A stretch of 42,062 nt of DNA from the NCBI GenBank assembly GCA_020073365.1, contig JAIQFL010000059.1, forward strand, positions 1-42,062, in the 5' to 3' direction. The position numbers and the translations under genes were made by a program. Under the pieces are notes generated by a model that had not been told where the DNA came from, did no database searches, and worked only from the letters and a program-made list of their open reading frames with translations. Source of the stretch: Terriglobia bacterium. GTDB lineage: Bacteria; Acidobacteriota; Terriglobia; Bryobacterales; Bryobacteraceae. Below, piece by piece: positions 25,652 to 33,979 of the stretch (within the stretch, counting starts at the first letter, position 1; each line of letters begins with the position of its first letter).

Positions 25652-25905
25652 AACTCCGTTCCACCGCGCTCGGGGCGTTTGGCGGCATGGCGCGAGCCGT
25701 CTGGCCCTACCTGACCCGCGTAGACTCCGACCGCGATACTGAGATGTGCCTGAACGAGAGCGGGAGACGGATGGTCGGCTGCTTCACGGTGGCGATGACA
25801 GCTGTTCCCCTGGCGTTAGCTTAGTACGCCGTATCGCACACACAGTCTCGTATTCCGCGATGTTCTGGCCTTCCTGACTCGCGGTGCCGAACAGCGGACT
25901 GTGCG

Positions 25906-27282
25906 CTATGCCAATGTCGATGCGAAGCAGGCCGGCGAGGGCTCCGGCTCGAACTCAACCTCGGGCAGACCGCCGAAACGCTCTTCGAGGATACCCTTCA
26001 GTATCGGCTCGCCGATCTCCTGGAGTTCGTACCGGACCCGCTGGCTCGGCTGGGAAATGCGCAACAGGCGCCGCAGGTCGACGGGCGTCGCGATCAGCAC
26101 CACGTCGCACGGCGTGCGCGCGATCGTCTCCTCCAGCTCTTTGACCTGGCCATTGCCGTAACCCATCGCGGGAAGCACCGGCCCGGTCGTCGAGTACTTC
26201 GCATACGCCTCCGCGATCGTCCCGACCGCGTACGGGCGCGGATCCACAATCGTCCCGCCATACCGCCGCGCGGCGACGTAACCGGCGCCGTACAGCATCC
26301 CGCCATGCGTCAGCGTCGGGCCGTCCTCGATTACCAGCACGCGCTTGCCGCGCAGCGCGCGCGCATCCTCCACCACGATCGGTGAGGCCGCTTCCACGAT
26401 CGCGGCCGTGGGATTCACCGCGGCGATACTACGCCGCACTTGCTCCACACCCTCGGGCGAGGCAGTGTCGACTTTGTTGATGACCACCACGTCCGCCGAG
26501 CGCAGGTTGGTCTCCCCGGGATAGTACGTCAACTCGTGTCCCGGCCGATGCGGATCCGCGACGACGATGCTCAGGTCCGGCCGGTAGAACGAAAAGTCGT
26601 TGTTGCCTCCGTCCCACAGGATGATGTCCGCTTCCGCTTCGGCCTGGCGCAGGATGCGCCCGTAATCCACGCCGGCGTAAACCGTGACGCCCCGCAGGAT
26701 GTGCGGCTCGTACTCTTCCCGCTCCTCGATCGTGCATTGGTAGCGGTCCAGATCCCCCAACGTGGCGAAGCGTTGCACGGCTTGCGCGGCCAGGTCGCCG
26801 TACGGCATCGGGTGGCGCACCGCGACCACGCGGTAGCCGAGTTCCAGCAGCACGCCGGCAACGCGCCGGCTGGTCGGGCTCTTACCGGCCCCGGTCCGCA
26901 CCGCGCAGACGGAAATGACCGGCTTCCTGGACCGGAGTTGCGTGTGCTGCGGACCCATCAGGCGGAAGTCGGCGCCCATGGCCAACACTTCGGAAGCCTT
27001 GTGCATCACGTCCAAATGGGCCAGGTCGCTATACGCCAGCACCACTTCGTCGACGCGGCACTCGCGAATGAGCCCGGCGAGTGCGGATTCGGGGTGGATC
27101 GGAATCCCGTTGGGGTATCGCGCTCCCGCCAGCTCCGGCGGGTAAATACGTCCGTCTATGTTCGGTATCTGTGTGGCAGTAAATGCGACCACCTCATACA
27201 GCGGATTGTCGCGATAGTAAGTGTTGAAGTTATGGAAGTCGCGGCCGGCCGCTCCCATAATTATGACTTTCTGAGCGCCCAT
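25906..27282 (-). CDS. Cyclic 2,3-diphosphoglycerate synthetase-like P-loop NTPase
   Basis: This 458-residue protein resembles the cyclic 2,3-diphosphoglycerate synthetase/predicted GTPase family (COG2403-type). An N-terminal Rossmann-like segment (KVIIMGAAGRDFHNFNTYYR) precedes a P-loop ISVCAVRTGAGKSPTSRR (GAGKS at 131-135). DGGNNDFSFYRPDL and the G4-like VVINKVDTA follow. A C-terminal region includes PTLTHGGMLYGAGYVAARRY. True cDPG synthetase is known from thermophilic methanogens, where cDPG is a thermoprotectant, so that exact activity is doubtful here. AAGGA lies just before the ATG. The gene starts 16 bases after the deiminase-like gene and is surely in one operon with it, which points to a joint reaction on a guanidino or carbamoyl compound. 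Confidence 0.75.
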   Translation of the reverse strand: MGAQKVIIMGAAGRDFHNFNTYYRDNPLYEVVAFTATQIPNIDGRIYPPELAGARYPNGIPIHPESALAGLIRECRVDEVVLAYSDLAHLDVMHKASEVLAMGADFRLMGPQHTQLRSRKPVISVCAVRTGAGKSPTSRRVAGVLLELGYRVVAVRHPMPYGDLAAQAVQRFATLGDLDRYQCTIEEREEYEPHILRGVTVYAGVDYGRILRQAEAEADIILWDGGNNDFSFYRPDLSIVVADPHRPGHELTYYPGETNLRSADVVVINKVDTASPEGVEQVRRSIAAVNPTAAIVEAASPIVVEDARALRGKRVLVIEDGPTLTHGGMLYGAGYVAARRYGGTIVDPRPYAVGTIAEAYAKYSTTGPVLPAMGYGNGQVKELEETIARTPCDVVLIATPVDLRRLLRISQPSQRVRYELQEIGEPILKGILEERFGGLPEVEFEPEPSPACFASTLA

Positions 27283-27298
27283 ACGTCCTTTCTTTCGG

Positions 27299-28174
27299 TT
27301 AGAACAGGTGCATCTTCATGCAAAACACGCTGCCGCCCGACTTCATGAACTCCGACGTCTCAACCTCGATGACTTCGAATCCCAGGTCTAGTAGCGCCCG
27401 GTTCACCTTGACGGCACCGGTCTGGATCACCACATGTCTCCCGAGGAACGGCGCAGCGTTGCACGCCATCGAGTCCCTGGCTTCGTAGGCGTCCACCTCG
27501 ATCACCCGTTCAAAGACGTCCCGTAACAGGTCCATCCCCGGCGCCGTCAACGCGGGCGGGTACACCAGGACGGTCTTTTCGTCAATTGGGCAGAAGCACG
27601 TGTCGAGGTGGTAGAACAGTTCCGTCCTGAGTTCCAGAGGCAACACGGGAGCGTCAAAGATGTCCGCCAGTTCGTAATAGACCCTCTGGCTGGTGCGGGG
27701 GCCGTATCCGCCCCAAATCAAGCGGCGGCCCGGGTGCCACAGGGCGTCGCCGCAGCCCTCAAACAGATCGGAAGAGCGCAGGTCAACGACCCGGTATCCA
27801 TTTGCCCGGCACCACTCCACATGCGAGCCCACTTCCCGCTGGCGCGACGGAAAGCGCATATGCCCGGGAACGCAGACCGGCCGTCCGTCTCCGTCCAGCC
27901 CGGTGAAGATCGGGTTGGCGCAGAAGACCATGTCCTCACAGCCTTCCACCGGTGTGAGCGTCTTCACTTCAATCCCGATCTGCTGGAAGACGCGCATCAT
28001 CTCCGACCACTGCCGTTTGGCGAGAGCGCAGTCCACCTTGCCCTGTTGGCCTACCATGAAGGGGTTCTTGACGTCGATCACGTCAAAGCATTCGGGCGCG
28101 CATGTTAACACTGCTCGCGGGAATGCCATTGGTCTCAGTTCGGAGATATCGATCTGCGGTTGCGCGGCGATCAT
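27299..28174 (-). CDS. Arginine deiminase/DDAH-fold guanidino-modifying enzyme
   Basis: This 291-residue protein belongs to the amidinotransferase/dimethylarginine dimethylaminohydrolase fold. Visible catalytic positions are Glu80-Asp81 (GCEDMVFCANP), Glu139 (LFEGCGDALW), His189 (FYHLDTCF) and the C-terminal nucleophile Cys285 (GGSVFCMKM). The Cys-His-Glu/Asp set is complete, so it should be an active hydrolase or transferase on arginine, a methylarginine or a related guanidine. It is first in a two-gene operon with the cDPGS-like NTPase. ATG 28174 has GAGG upstream. A -10/-35 pair and an inverted repeat lie within 70 bases upstream. Substrate assignment would need the active-site loop compared with characterised arginine dihydrolases. 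Confidence 0.85.
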   Translation of the reverse strand: MIAAQPQIDISELRPMAFPRAVLTCAPECFDVIDVKNPFMVGQQGKVDCALAKRQWSEMMRVFQQIGIEVKTLTPVEGCEDMVFCANPIFTGLDGDGRPVCVPGHMRFPSRQREVGSHVEWCRANGYRVVDLRSSDLFEGCGDALWHPGRRLIWGGYGPRTSQRVYYELADIFDAPVLPLELRTELFYHLDTCFCPIDEKTVLVYPPALTAPGMDLLRDVFERVIEVDAYEARDSMACNAAPFLGRHVVIQTGAVKVNRALLDLGFEVIEVETSEFMKSGGSVFCMKMHLF

Positions 28175-28192
28175 GGAACCGGCCTCAGTTAC

Positions 28193-28220
28193 AGAATAGC
28201 CCCGGCTATTTCGGAGTCAA
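28193..28220 (-). promoter_or_regulatory. Candidate promoter of the deiminase/cDPGS-like operon
   Basis: On the minus strand, TTGACT (28220-28215) and TATTCT (28198-28193) are separated by 16 bases, with five and four of six matches to the sigma70 consensus. The leader would be about 15-20 bases long. The region is AT-rich compared with its surroundings. Confidence 0.5.
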
Positions 28221-28241
28221 TACGAATGATTATTCTCCGAA
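28210..28241. promoter_or_regulatory. Inverted repeat overlapping the -35 box, possible operator
   Basis: TTCGGAG (28210-28216) and CTCCGAA (28235-28241) form a perfect 7-bp inverted repeat with an 18-base AT-rich centre. The first arm covers the end of the -35 box of the minus-strand promoter. It lies between divergent genes and may bind a dimeric regulator. No regulator gene is adjacent. Confidence 0.4.
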
Positions 28242-28332
28242 TCGAGTGAATACTAACTTATGTTGAGTTATCAAGCAGCTTGCGCATCAACGCTGCGCCG
28301 CGCTTCTTCGGCGCCAGTGCCCGCCATCGGCC

Positions 28333-28361
28333 TTGCTTTGCTCGCGGGATTGACAGATAAT
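28333..28361 (+). promoter_or_regulatory. Candidate promoter of the secreted two-repeat protein gene
   Basis: TTGCTT (28333-28338) and GATAAT (28356-28361) are 17 bases apart, with three and five of six consensus matches. A Shine-Dalgarno-like AAGGGGG at 28371-28377 precedes the ATG at 28388 by ten bases. An overlapping TTGACA at 28350 has no -10 partner at usual spacing. Confidence 0.4.
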
Positions 28362-28387
28362 CAGGTCTCGAAGGGGGTTAATATCTC

Positions 28388-29161
28388 ATGCAGATCCGCA
28401 ACGTGTTTCTGTGCGCCCTGGCAGCCGCGGGCGCGATTGCCGCCGCCGAACTGCCTTACGCCGGGAAGTGGAAGATGAACCCGGCCAAGAGCGATTTCGG
28501 CGGAACCACCGTCACTTATGAGAGCCTTCCCTCCGGCGAGTGGCAGTCCACAGCCGAGGGCAACTCGTACAAGTTCAGGTTGGACGAGAAGGACTATCCC
28601 GACGGTCTGGGTGACACCGCCGCCTGGAAGTCCATCGACGCGAATACCTGGCAGACTACCTGGAAGCTGAATGGCAAGGTCCTGACCACCGATACCCTGA
28701 AACTGGGCGCCGATGGCAGCAGCCTCGTCGTAAACACCAAGGGCACCAAACCGAACGGCGATGCCATCGATGGCACTGCTACGTTTCAGCGCGTCTCCGG
28801 CGGTCCCGGCCTGGCGGGAAAGTGGAAGACCAAGAACGTGAAATCCTCCTCCCCTGGGGTGTTGGAATTAGTTCCCTCCGGCAGCGATGGACTCAGTTTC
28901 AAGGAACCCGACATGGGTCTCGCGTGCGACGGCAAACTCGATGGCAAGGACTATTCCTGCACCGGGCCGACGCTGCCGCCGGGATGGACCGTCGCGATGA
29001 CCAAGGCCGGCGCGCGGTCGCTGGCTCTAAGCGTCAAGAAAGACGGCAAGCCGTTTTACAAGGTGACCTACACGGTTGCAGCCGACGGCAAAACCATGAC
29101 CGAAGCCGGCGGCGCCACCGCCACGAACGAGAAAATCAAGATCGTCTACGATCGCCAATAG
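28388..29161 (+). CDS. Secreted small protein with two lipocalin-like halves, function unknown
   Basis: This 257-residue protein has a clear signal peptide (VFLCALAAAGAIAAAE). The mature part consists of two similar beta-rich halves. The first opens with PYAGKWKMNPAKSDFGGTTV, a phrase that I recall as common in secreted proteins of Acidobacteriota, and the second with GLAGKWKTKNVKSSSPGVLE. Each half ends in a YxxxxD-type strand (ATFQRVSGG; IKIVYDRQ). I know of no assigned function for such proteins, though the pattern resembles lipocalin-like ligand binders. ATG 28388 is supported by AAGGGGG. The gene stands alone between a divergent operon and the efflux operon. Confidence 0.8.
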   Translation: MQIRNVFLCALAAAGAIAAAELPYAGKWKMNPAKSDFGGTTVTYESLPSGEWQSTAEGNSYKFRLDEKDYPDGLGDTAAWKSIDANTWQTTWKLNGKVLTTDTLKLGADGSSLVVNTKGTKPNGDAIDGTATFQRVSGGPGLAGKWKTKNVKSSSPGVLELVPSGSDGLSFKEPDMGLACDGKLDGKDYSCTGPTLPPGWTVAMTKAGARSLALSVKKDGKPFYKVTYTVAADGKTMTEAGGATATNEKIKIVYDRQ

Positions 29162-29500
29162 CGCGCCTGGGACCTGGCGTTGTAGCGTCAACACTAAAAC
29201 AGACTCGTTGAAAGCATTAGGCGCTCTACGTGTGCAAAGTGAGTGCACGGGGGGAAGAGATGCGGCTTGCGGATGCTTGGGTGGGTCGGCCCCCCGTCAT
29301 GCCCCCTGAGGTGTTCCGTTCGCTTTTGAGATGTAAAGGTCTTATGATCGAGTATATCGGGCAATAACGATTGGGCGGCGGGGGTTGGCCGGTCGCCAGG
29401 TCTTTGCAGGCGCTTCCCTGTTCCTGCTGGTGCAAGCGGCGCTGGGGGTAGTCCCGGCGCAGGATGTGGCACTGCGAGAGGAATGATCGGGTAACACTCT
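29162..29500. other. 339-base gap before the efflux operon; one cryptic short frame
   Basis: No standard gene is seen. The region holds an 8-bp inverted repeat (ACGGGGGG at 29247-29254, CCCCCCGT at 29290-29297). It also has a TATGAT at 29343-29348 that might serve as a -10 box with a poor -35, and a 33-codon frame from TTG 29385 to TGA 29486. The short frame reads like a signal peptide (VFAGASLFLLVQAALGVVPA). It may be a leader peptide, a very small exported peptide or the remnant of a lost gene. Confidence 0.4.
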
Positions 29501-30829
29501 ATGGCAAATCAAAAGAAGGAGCCGGAACCTTTCGTTTGGGCCTCCGCGTTGGTTGTTTTACTGTCCGCGATCCTGTGGAACGGGTGTAGAGCTTCAGGCC
29601 AGAGGACCGGTGCAACGGAAGCCCCGCCCACCCCCGTGATGGTGACGGAGGTGGCCCTCCAGGACGTTGCCATCTTCTCCGACATCGCCGCGCAAACCTA
29701 CGCACGGAACATGGTCGAGGTCCGGGGACGGGTGGAGGGATATGTCGACCAATGGCTCTTCCGGCCGGGCGCTGAGGTGAAAGCCGGCCAGGTGCTGTAC
29801 GTGCTCGATCTGCGGCCCTACGAAGCTGCGGTCGGGCAGGCGGCGGGAAACCTCCATCAGAGCGAGGCTGACCTGGAATTTGCCAAAAACCAGGTCTCCC
29901 TGTTGCAGGCGCAGGCCAATCTCGCCGCGGCGCAGGCGAGTCTCCTGAAGGCCCAACAGGACGTCGAACGACTGACCCCGTTGGTGAAGGCGGATGCGGC
30001 CTCCAGGCAGGATCTGGATGCTGCTGCGGCCGCTCTGACAGCCAACCAGGCGAACGTCACTGCCTTGAAGGCGAATGTCGATCAGGCGGCACTCTCGACC
30101 CGCACCCAGATTGGCTCCATGCAGGCCAAAGTCGAAGCCCTGCGCGCCGCCTTACGCACGGCCGAACTGAATCTGCAGTACGGGACGATCCGTGCCCCCA
30201 TCGACGGGCGGATCGGCGACTCCCTGGTCCCGGTCGGCGGTTTGGTCACTCCCAGCTCTCCCCAGGCGCTTACGACCATCGTTCCACTGGACCCCATCTG
30301 GGTTCGCTTCAAGGTGACCGAACTGGAATACGCCTCGTGGGCGAACCACGGCCAGGCGGTTCCCGGCGGCAATTTCCCACTCACCCTCATGCTTGCGGAT
30401 CAATCCGAATGTCCCGTGACTGGCCGCATCGAGAATGCGCTCAATCAGGTAGATCCGAAGACCGGGACGCTGGAGTTGCAGGCCCGCTTCCCGAACCCCA
30501 AGCACGCCATTCTGCCGGGCCAGTTCGGCCGCGTTCGTATGCAGGTCGCCGAACGCAAGGACGCGATCCTGGTGCCGCAAAAAGCCGTGCAGCAGTTGCA
30601 GAGCATGCAGGCCGTCTACACCGTGGGCCCCGATAACAAAGTGCTGCAGCGGGCGGTTACCACCGGCGAACGTGTGGGCACGTCCTGGATCGTCGAGCAA
30701 GGTCTAAAACCAGGCGATCGCGTGGTTGTCGAAGGCCAGTTGAAGGTGCGGCCGGGCATGCGGGTCCAACCGCAGCCCTATCGCGCGCCGGACAATACGC
30801 CGCCTCCGGAACGCCAGGGGGGGAATTGA
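29501..30829 (+). CDS. RND efflux periplasmic adaptor (membrane fusion protein)
   Basis: This 442-residue protein links the inner-membrane pump to the outer-membrane channel. The N-terminal hydrophobic segment (VWASALVVLLSAILWNGC) anchors or exports it; the sequence around Cys is not a classic lipobox. The lipoyl half-motif VEVRGRVEGYVDQWLFRPGA, a helical hairpin of Gln/Ala-rich heptads (~110-220) and the second lipoyl half LQYGTIRAPIDGRIGDSLV follow. Next come the beta-barrel domain (VRFKVTELEYASW) and the membrane-proximal domain, ending in a Pro-rich tail. The gene is first of three in the AcrAB-TolC-like operon, and the permease ATG follows its stop codon by three bases. Confidence 0.93.
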   Translation: MANQKKEPEPFVWASALVVLLSAILWNGCRASGQRTGATEAPPTPVMVTEVALQDVAIFSDIAAQTYARNMVEVRGRVEGYVDQWLFRPGAEVKAGQVLYVLDLRPYEAAVGQAAGNLHQSEADLEFAKNQVSLLQAQANLAAAQASLLKAQQDVERLTPLVKADAASRQDLDAAAAALTANQANVTALKANVDQAALSTRTQIGSMQAKVEALRAALRTAELNLQYGTIRAPIDGRIGDSLVPVGGLVTPSSPQALTTIVPLDPIWVRFKVTELEYASWANHGQAVPGGNFPLTLMLADQSECPVTGRIENALNQVDPKTGTLELQARFPNPKHAILPGQFGRVRMQVAERKDAILVPQKAVQQLQSMQAVYTVGPDNKVLQRAVTTGERVGTSWIVEQGLKPGDRVVVEGQLKVRPGMRVQPQPYRAPDNTPPPERQGGN

Positions 30830-30832
30830 ACC

Positions 30833-33800
30833 ATGGCGCGATTCTTCATCGATCATCCCGTCTTCGCGATGGTGATCGCCATCGTGATCGTCATCCTGGG
30901 GGCGGTCGCTATCCCCGTCCTCCCCGTGGCCAGCTATCCCGAAGTGGTTCCGCCGGTCGTGCAGATCAGCACCAGCTACTTAGGCGGCAATTCGCAGGAT
31001 CTCGAAAAGACCGTGGCGCAGCCCATCGAGGAACAACTGATCGGTCTCGACGGCATGCTCTATTTCCTGTCCAACAGCGGCAACGACGGTTCGCTGAATG
31101 TTCAAGTCACCTTTCGGCTCGGCACCAATCCAGACATGGCGACGGTGCAGACGCAGAATCGCGTAAACATCGCCATGCCGCGCCTTCCACCCGAAGTGCA
31201 GCGCCAGGGTGTGGTGGTCAAAAAGGTTTCCACGGCTTTTCTGACCAGTATCAGCCTGATCTCGCCGGACGGCCGTTACGACTCCCTGTTCCTCACCAAC
31301 TACGCGCAGATCAACCTGCTGAACCAGGTGGCCAGCCTGGACGGCGTAGGGGAATGCCGCCTGGGAACCAACCAGGTGTACTCCATGCGGGTCTGGGTGA
31401 ATCCGGACCGGATGGCCGCACTGGGAATCACCGCCAGCGATATCAGCGACGCGGTTCAGGCGCAGAACCGGCAAAATCCCGCCGGATCGCTGGGGCAGCC
31501 GCCTGCGCCCGCCGGCACAGACTTCCAGTACTCGGTTACCGCGCCTGGACGCCTCGTCAACCCGTCCGAGTTTGAGGATATCGTCCTGCGCGCCCGGCCG
31601 GATACCGGCGTCCTCCGCATCCGCGATGTCGGTCATGTGCAACTCGGAGCCGTAAGCTACAGCGGCTTCAGCCGCGTCAGCGGCGTTCCTTCCGGCAATC
31701 TCATCGTCTATCTGTCGCCCGGCGCCAACGCGGTCGCAACCGCCGACCGGGTGAGGAAGTTCGTAGAGCAGGCCAAGAGGAGCTTCCCTGCCGGCATGGA
31801 ATACGTCATTCCCTACGATTCCACCGTATTTGTTCGAGCGGCCATCAAGGAAGTGATGATGACTCTGTTTGAAGCTACCGGGCTCGTCATCCTCGTCGTC
31901 TTCCTTTTCCTGCAGAACTGGCGCGCCACGCTGATCCCCCTGCTCACGGTTCCGGTGGCCATCGTGGGCACCTTCGCTCTGTTCCCCCTGCTCGGCTTCT
32001 CCATCAACATGACCAGCATGTTCGGCCTGGTTCTGGCCATTGGCATCGTGGTGGACGATGCCATCGTGGTGGTCGAGGCCGCGCAACGCCACATCGATGA
32101 GGGCCTGGGGGCGCGCGAGGCCGCTATCCGAGCCATGCAGGAGGTGTCCGCTCCTGTGGTCGCCATCGCCTGCATCCTGGCCGCGGCCTTCATCCCGGTC
32201 GCGTTTCTGGGCGGCATCAGCGGCCAGATCTACAAGCAATTCGCGCTCACCATCGCCGCGTCGGTGCTGATCTCGGCCTTCAACGCTCTCTCCCTGAGCC
32301 CCGCGCTGAGTGCCATTCTGCTTCGGCCGAAGATGCAGGGCCGCGGCCTCGCCGGCCGCTTCTTCGGCGGGTTCGACCGCGCATTTGAATGGACGCGGAA
32401 CCGCTACATCGCCGGGGTGGGTGCGCTGATTCGCAAACCGGTGCTGGCGCTACTGGGACTGCTCTGCTTCTGGGTTGCGGCCGGCTCGCTCTTCCGCCAT
32501 CTTCCTACCGGATTCCTTCCCGAAGAGGACCAGGGCACGGTCTTCATTTCCGTTCGCCTTCCCGATGCCGCCTCCGTGGCGCGTGCCGATCGAGCCAGCC
32601 GGAAAGTCGAGGACATCGTCAGCAAGGTTCCCGGAGTGGCGGGCACCTTCACCCTCGGCGGGCTGGACATCGCTACCCGCACCAGCAGCTCGAATGTAGC
32701 CACCGTCATTGCCCGCCTGACTCCGTGGGACGATCGCCAAAGCGAAGATCAAACGCTGCATGCGATTCTCGCCCGCATGCAAGCAGGATTCGTGCGGGTG
32801 CCCGAAGCCGCGGTTTTCGCCTTCGGTCTCCCCCCGATCCTCGGCCTGAGTACCACCGGAGGCTTTCAGTTCATGTTGGAGGATCGCGCCGGCACCGGCG
32901 TCCAGGACCTCGCTCAGACTGCCGACCTGCTGGTGCAGGCGGCTCGCAGCCGTCGGGAACTCGGAAACGTGGTCAATACTTTCCGCTCCAATGTCCCCGC
33001 CTACAAGGTCGATGTCGATCTGGACAAGGTGCAAACGCTGGGGATTCGCGTTACCGATGCCTATAACACGCTACAGACCTTTCTGGGCGGGCTCTATGTA
33101 AACGACTTCAACGTGTTCGGCCGGACCTGGCAGGTCCTGGTCCAGGCCGAGCCCGAATTCCGCAGCCAGCCGCGCGATATCAACCGCTTCTATGTCCGCA
33201 CCAGCGAGGGCAACATGGTCCCGCTCGGCACGCTCTCCACCGTCACGGCCACCGCGGGACCCGACGTAGTCTACCGGTACAATCGCTTCCGCGCCGTCCA
33301 GTTGCTCGGCGGGCCGGCGCCCGGATACAGCAGCGGCCAGGCAACCCGCGCCATGGAGGATCTGGCCGCTTCCGTTCTGCCGGCCGGATACGGCTATGAA
33401 TGGACGGGCACGACCTACCAGGAGAAGGAAGCCCAGGGGCATGAGGGCGTGATCTTCGGCTTCGCCGCGGTGCTGGTCTTCCTTTTTCTAGCCGCGCTAT
33501 ACGAGAGCTGGTCCATTCCGTTTGCGGTTCTCCTGGCGCTGCCGCTGGGATTGTTTGGAGCCCTTTCCGCGGTCTGGCTGCGCTCCTATCCATACGACAT
33601 TTACACGCAGATCGGAATCGTGACCCTGATCGGCCTCGCGGCCAAGAACGCCATCCTCATCGTGGAGTTTGCTCGCACCCGCCATGAGGCCGGGCAATCC
33701 ATTTGGGACGCCGCCCTGGAAGCCGCCCGCCTCCGTTTGCGGCCGATTCTGATGACGTCGTTCGCGTTCATCCTGGGAGTCACGCCACTGCTGATGGCAA

Positions 33801-33979
33801 CGGGCGCTGGCGGCGCTTCCCGCCGCTCGCTGGGCACGGCGGTGTTCGGCGGCATGAACGCGGCCACGCTGCTGGCCATCTTCATCGTGCCGGTGCTCTT
33901 CGTCGCGATCCAGCGGATGGTCGCGCGGAGACCGAAGGCCGCGCCCGGCACCGAGCCTCTTACGGAGCATGCCGAATGA
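30833..33979 (+). CDS. RND multidrug efflux permease (HAE1 family, AcrB/MexB-like)
   Basis: This 1048-residue protein is the proton-driven inner-membrane pump. The start FFIDHPVFAMVIAIVIVILG is typical of the HAE1 family. Twelve transmembrane segments and two large periplasmic loops fit the length. The proton relay aspartates are visible as Asp408-Asp409 in GIVVDDAIVVVEAAQRH, matching Asp407-Asp408 of AcrB, and GLAAKNAILIVEFA marks the second transmembrane repeat with its lysine. It would export hydrophobic or amphiphilic toxic compounds. The stop codon overlaps the start of the outer-membrane gene (ATGA at 33976-33979). No adjacent regulator is seen. Confidence 0.97.
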   Translation: MARFFIDHPVFAMVIAIVIVILGAVAIPVLPVASYPEVVPPVVQISTSYLGGNSQDLEKTVAQPIEEQLIGLDGMLYFLSNSGNDGSLNVQVTFRLGTNPDMATVQTQNRVNIAMPRLPPEVQRQGVVVKKVSTAFLTSISLISPDGRYDSLFLTNYAQINLLNQVASLDGVGECRLGTNQVYSMRVWVNPDRMAALGITASDISDAVQAQNRQNPAGSLGQPPAPAGTDFQYSVTAPGRLVNPSEFEDIVLRARPDTGVLRIRDVGHVQLGAVSYSGFSRVSGVPSGNLIVYLSPGANAVATADRVRKFVEQAKRSFPAGMEYVIPYDSTVFVRAAIKEVMMTLFEATGLVILVVFLFLQNWRATLIPLLTVPVAIVGTFALFPLLGFSINMTSMFGLVLAIGIVVDDAIVVVEAAQRHIDEGLGAREAAIRAMQEVSAPVVAIACILAAAFIPVAFLGGISGQIYKQFALTIAASVLISAFNALSLSPALSAILLRPKMQGRGLAGRFFGGFDRAFEWTRNRYIAGVGALIRKPVLALLGLLCFWVAAGSLFRHLPTGFLPEEDQGTVFISVRLPDAASVARADRASRKVEDIVSKVPGVAGTFTLGGLDIATRTSSSNVATVIARLTPWDDRQSEDQTLHAILARMQAGFVRVPEAAVFAFGLPPILGLSTTGGFQFMLEDRAGTGVQDLAQTADLLVQAARSRRELGNVVNTFRSNVPAYKVDVDLDKVQTLGIRVTDAYNTLQTFLGGLYVNDFNVFGRTWQVLVQAEPEFRSQPRDINRFYVRTSEGNMVPLGTLSTVTATAGPDVVYRYNRFRAVQLLGGPAPGYSSGQATRAMEDLAASVLPAGYGYEWTGTTYQEKEAQGHEGVIFGFAAVLVFLFLAALYESWSIPFAVLLALPLGLFGALSAVWLRSYPYDIYTQIGIVTLIGLAAKNAILIVEFARTRHEAGQSIWDAALEAARLRLRPILMTSFAFILGVTPLLMATGAGGASRRSLGTAVFGGMNAATLLAIFIVPVLFVAIQRMVARRPKAAPGTEPLTEHAE

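Noticed and set aside
25687..25824. 45-codon open frame on the plus strand in the 254-base gap after the PIN gene
   Set aside because: No ribosome site, no similarity I can recognise, and ordinary for chance in GC-rich DNA.
33703..33975. Upstream extension of the efflux lipoprotein frame
   Set aside because: It lies in another frame of the permease gene; the ATG at 33976 overlaps the permease stop and has a ribosome site.
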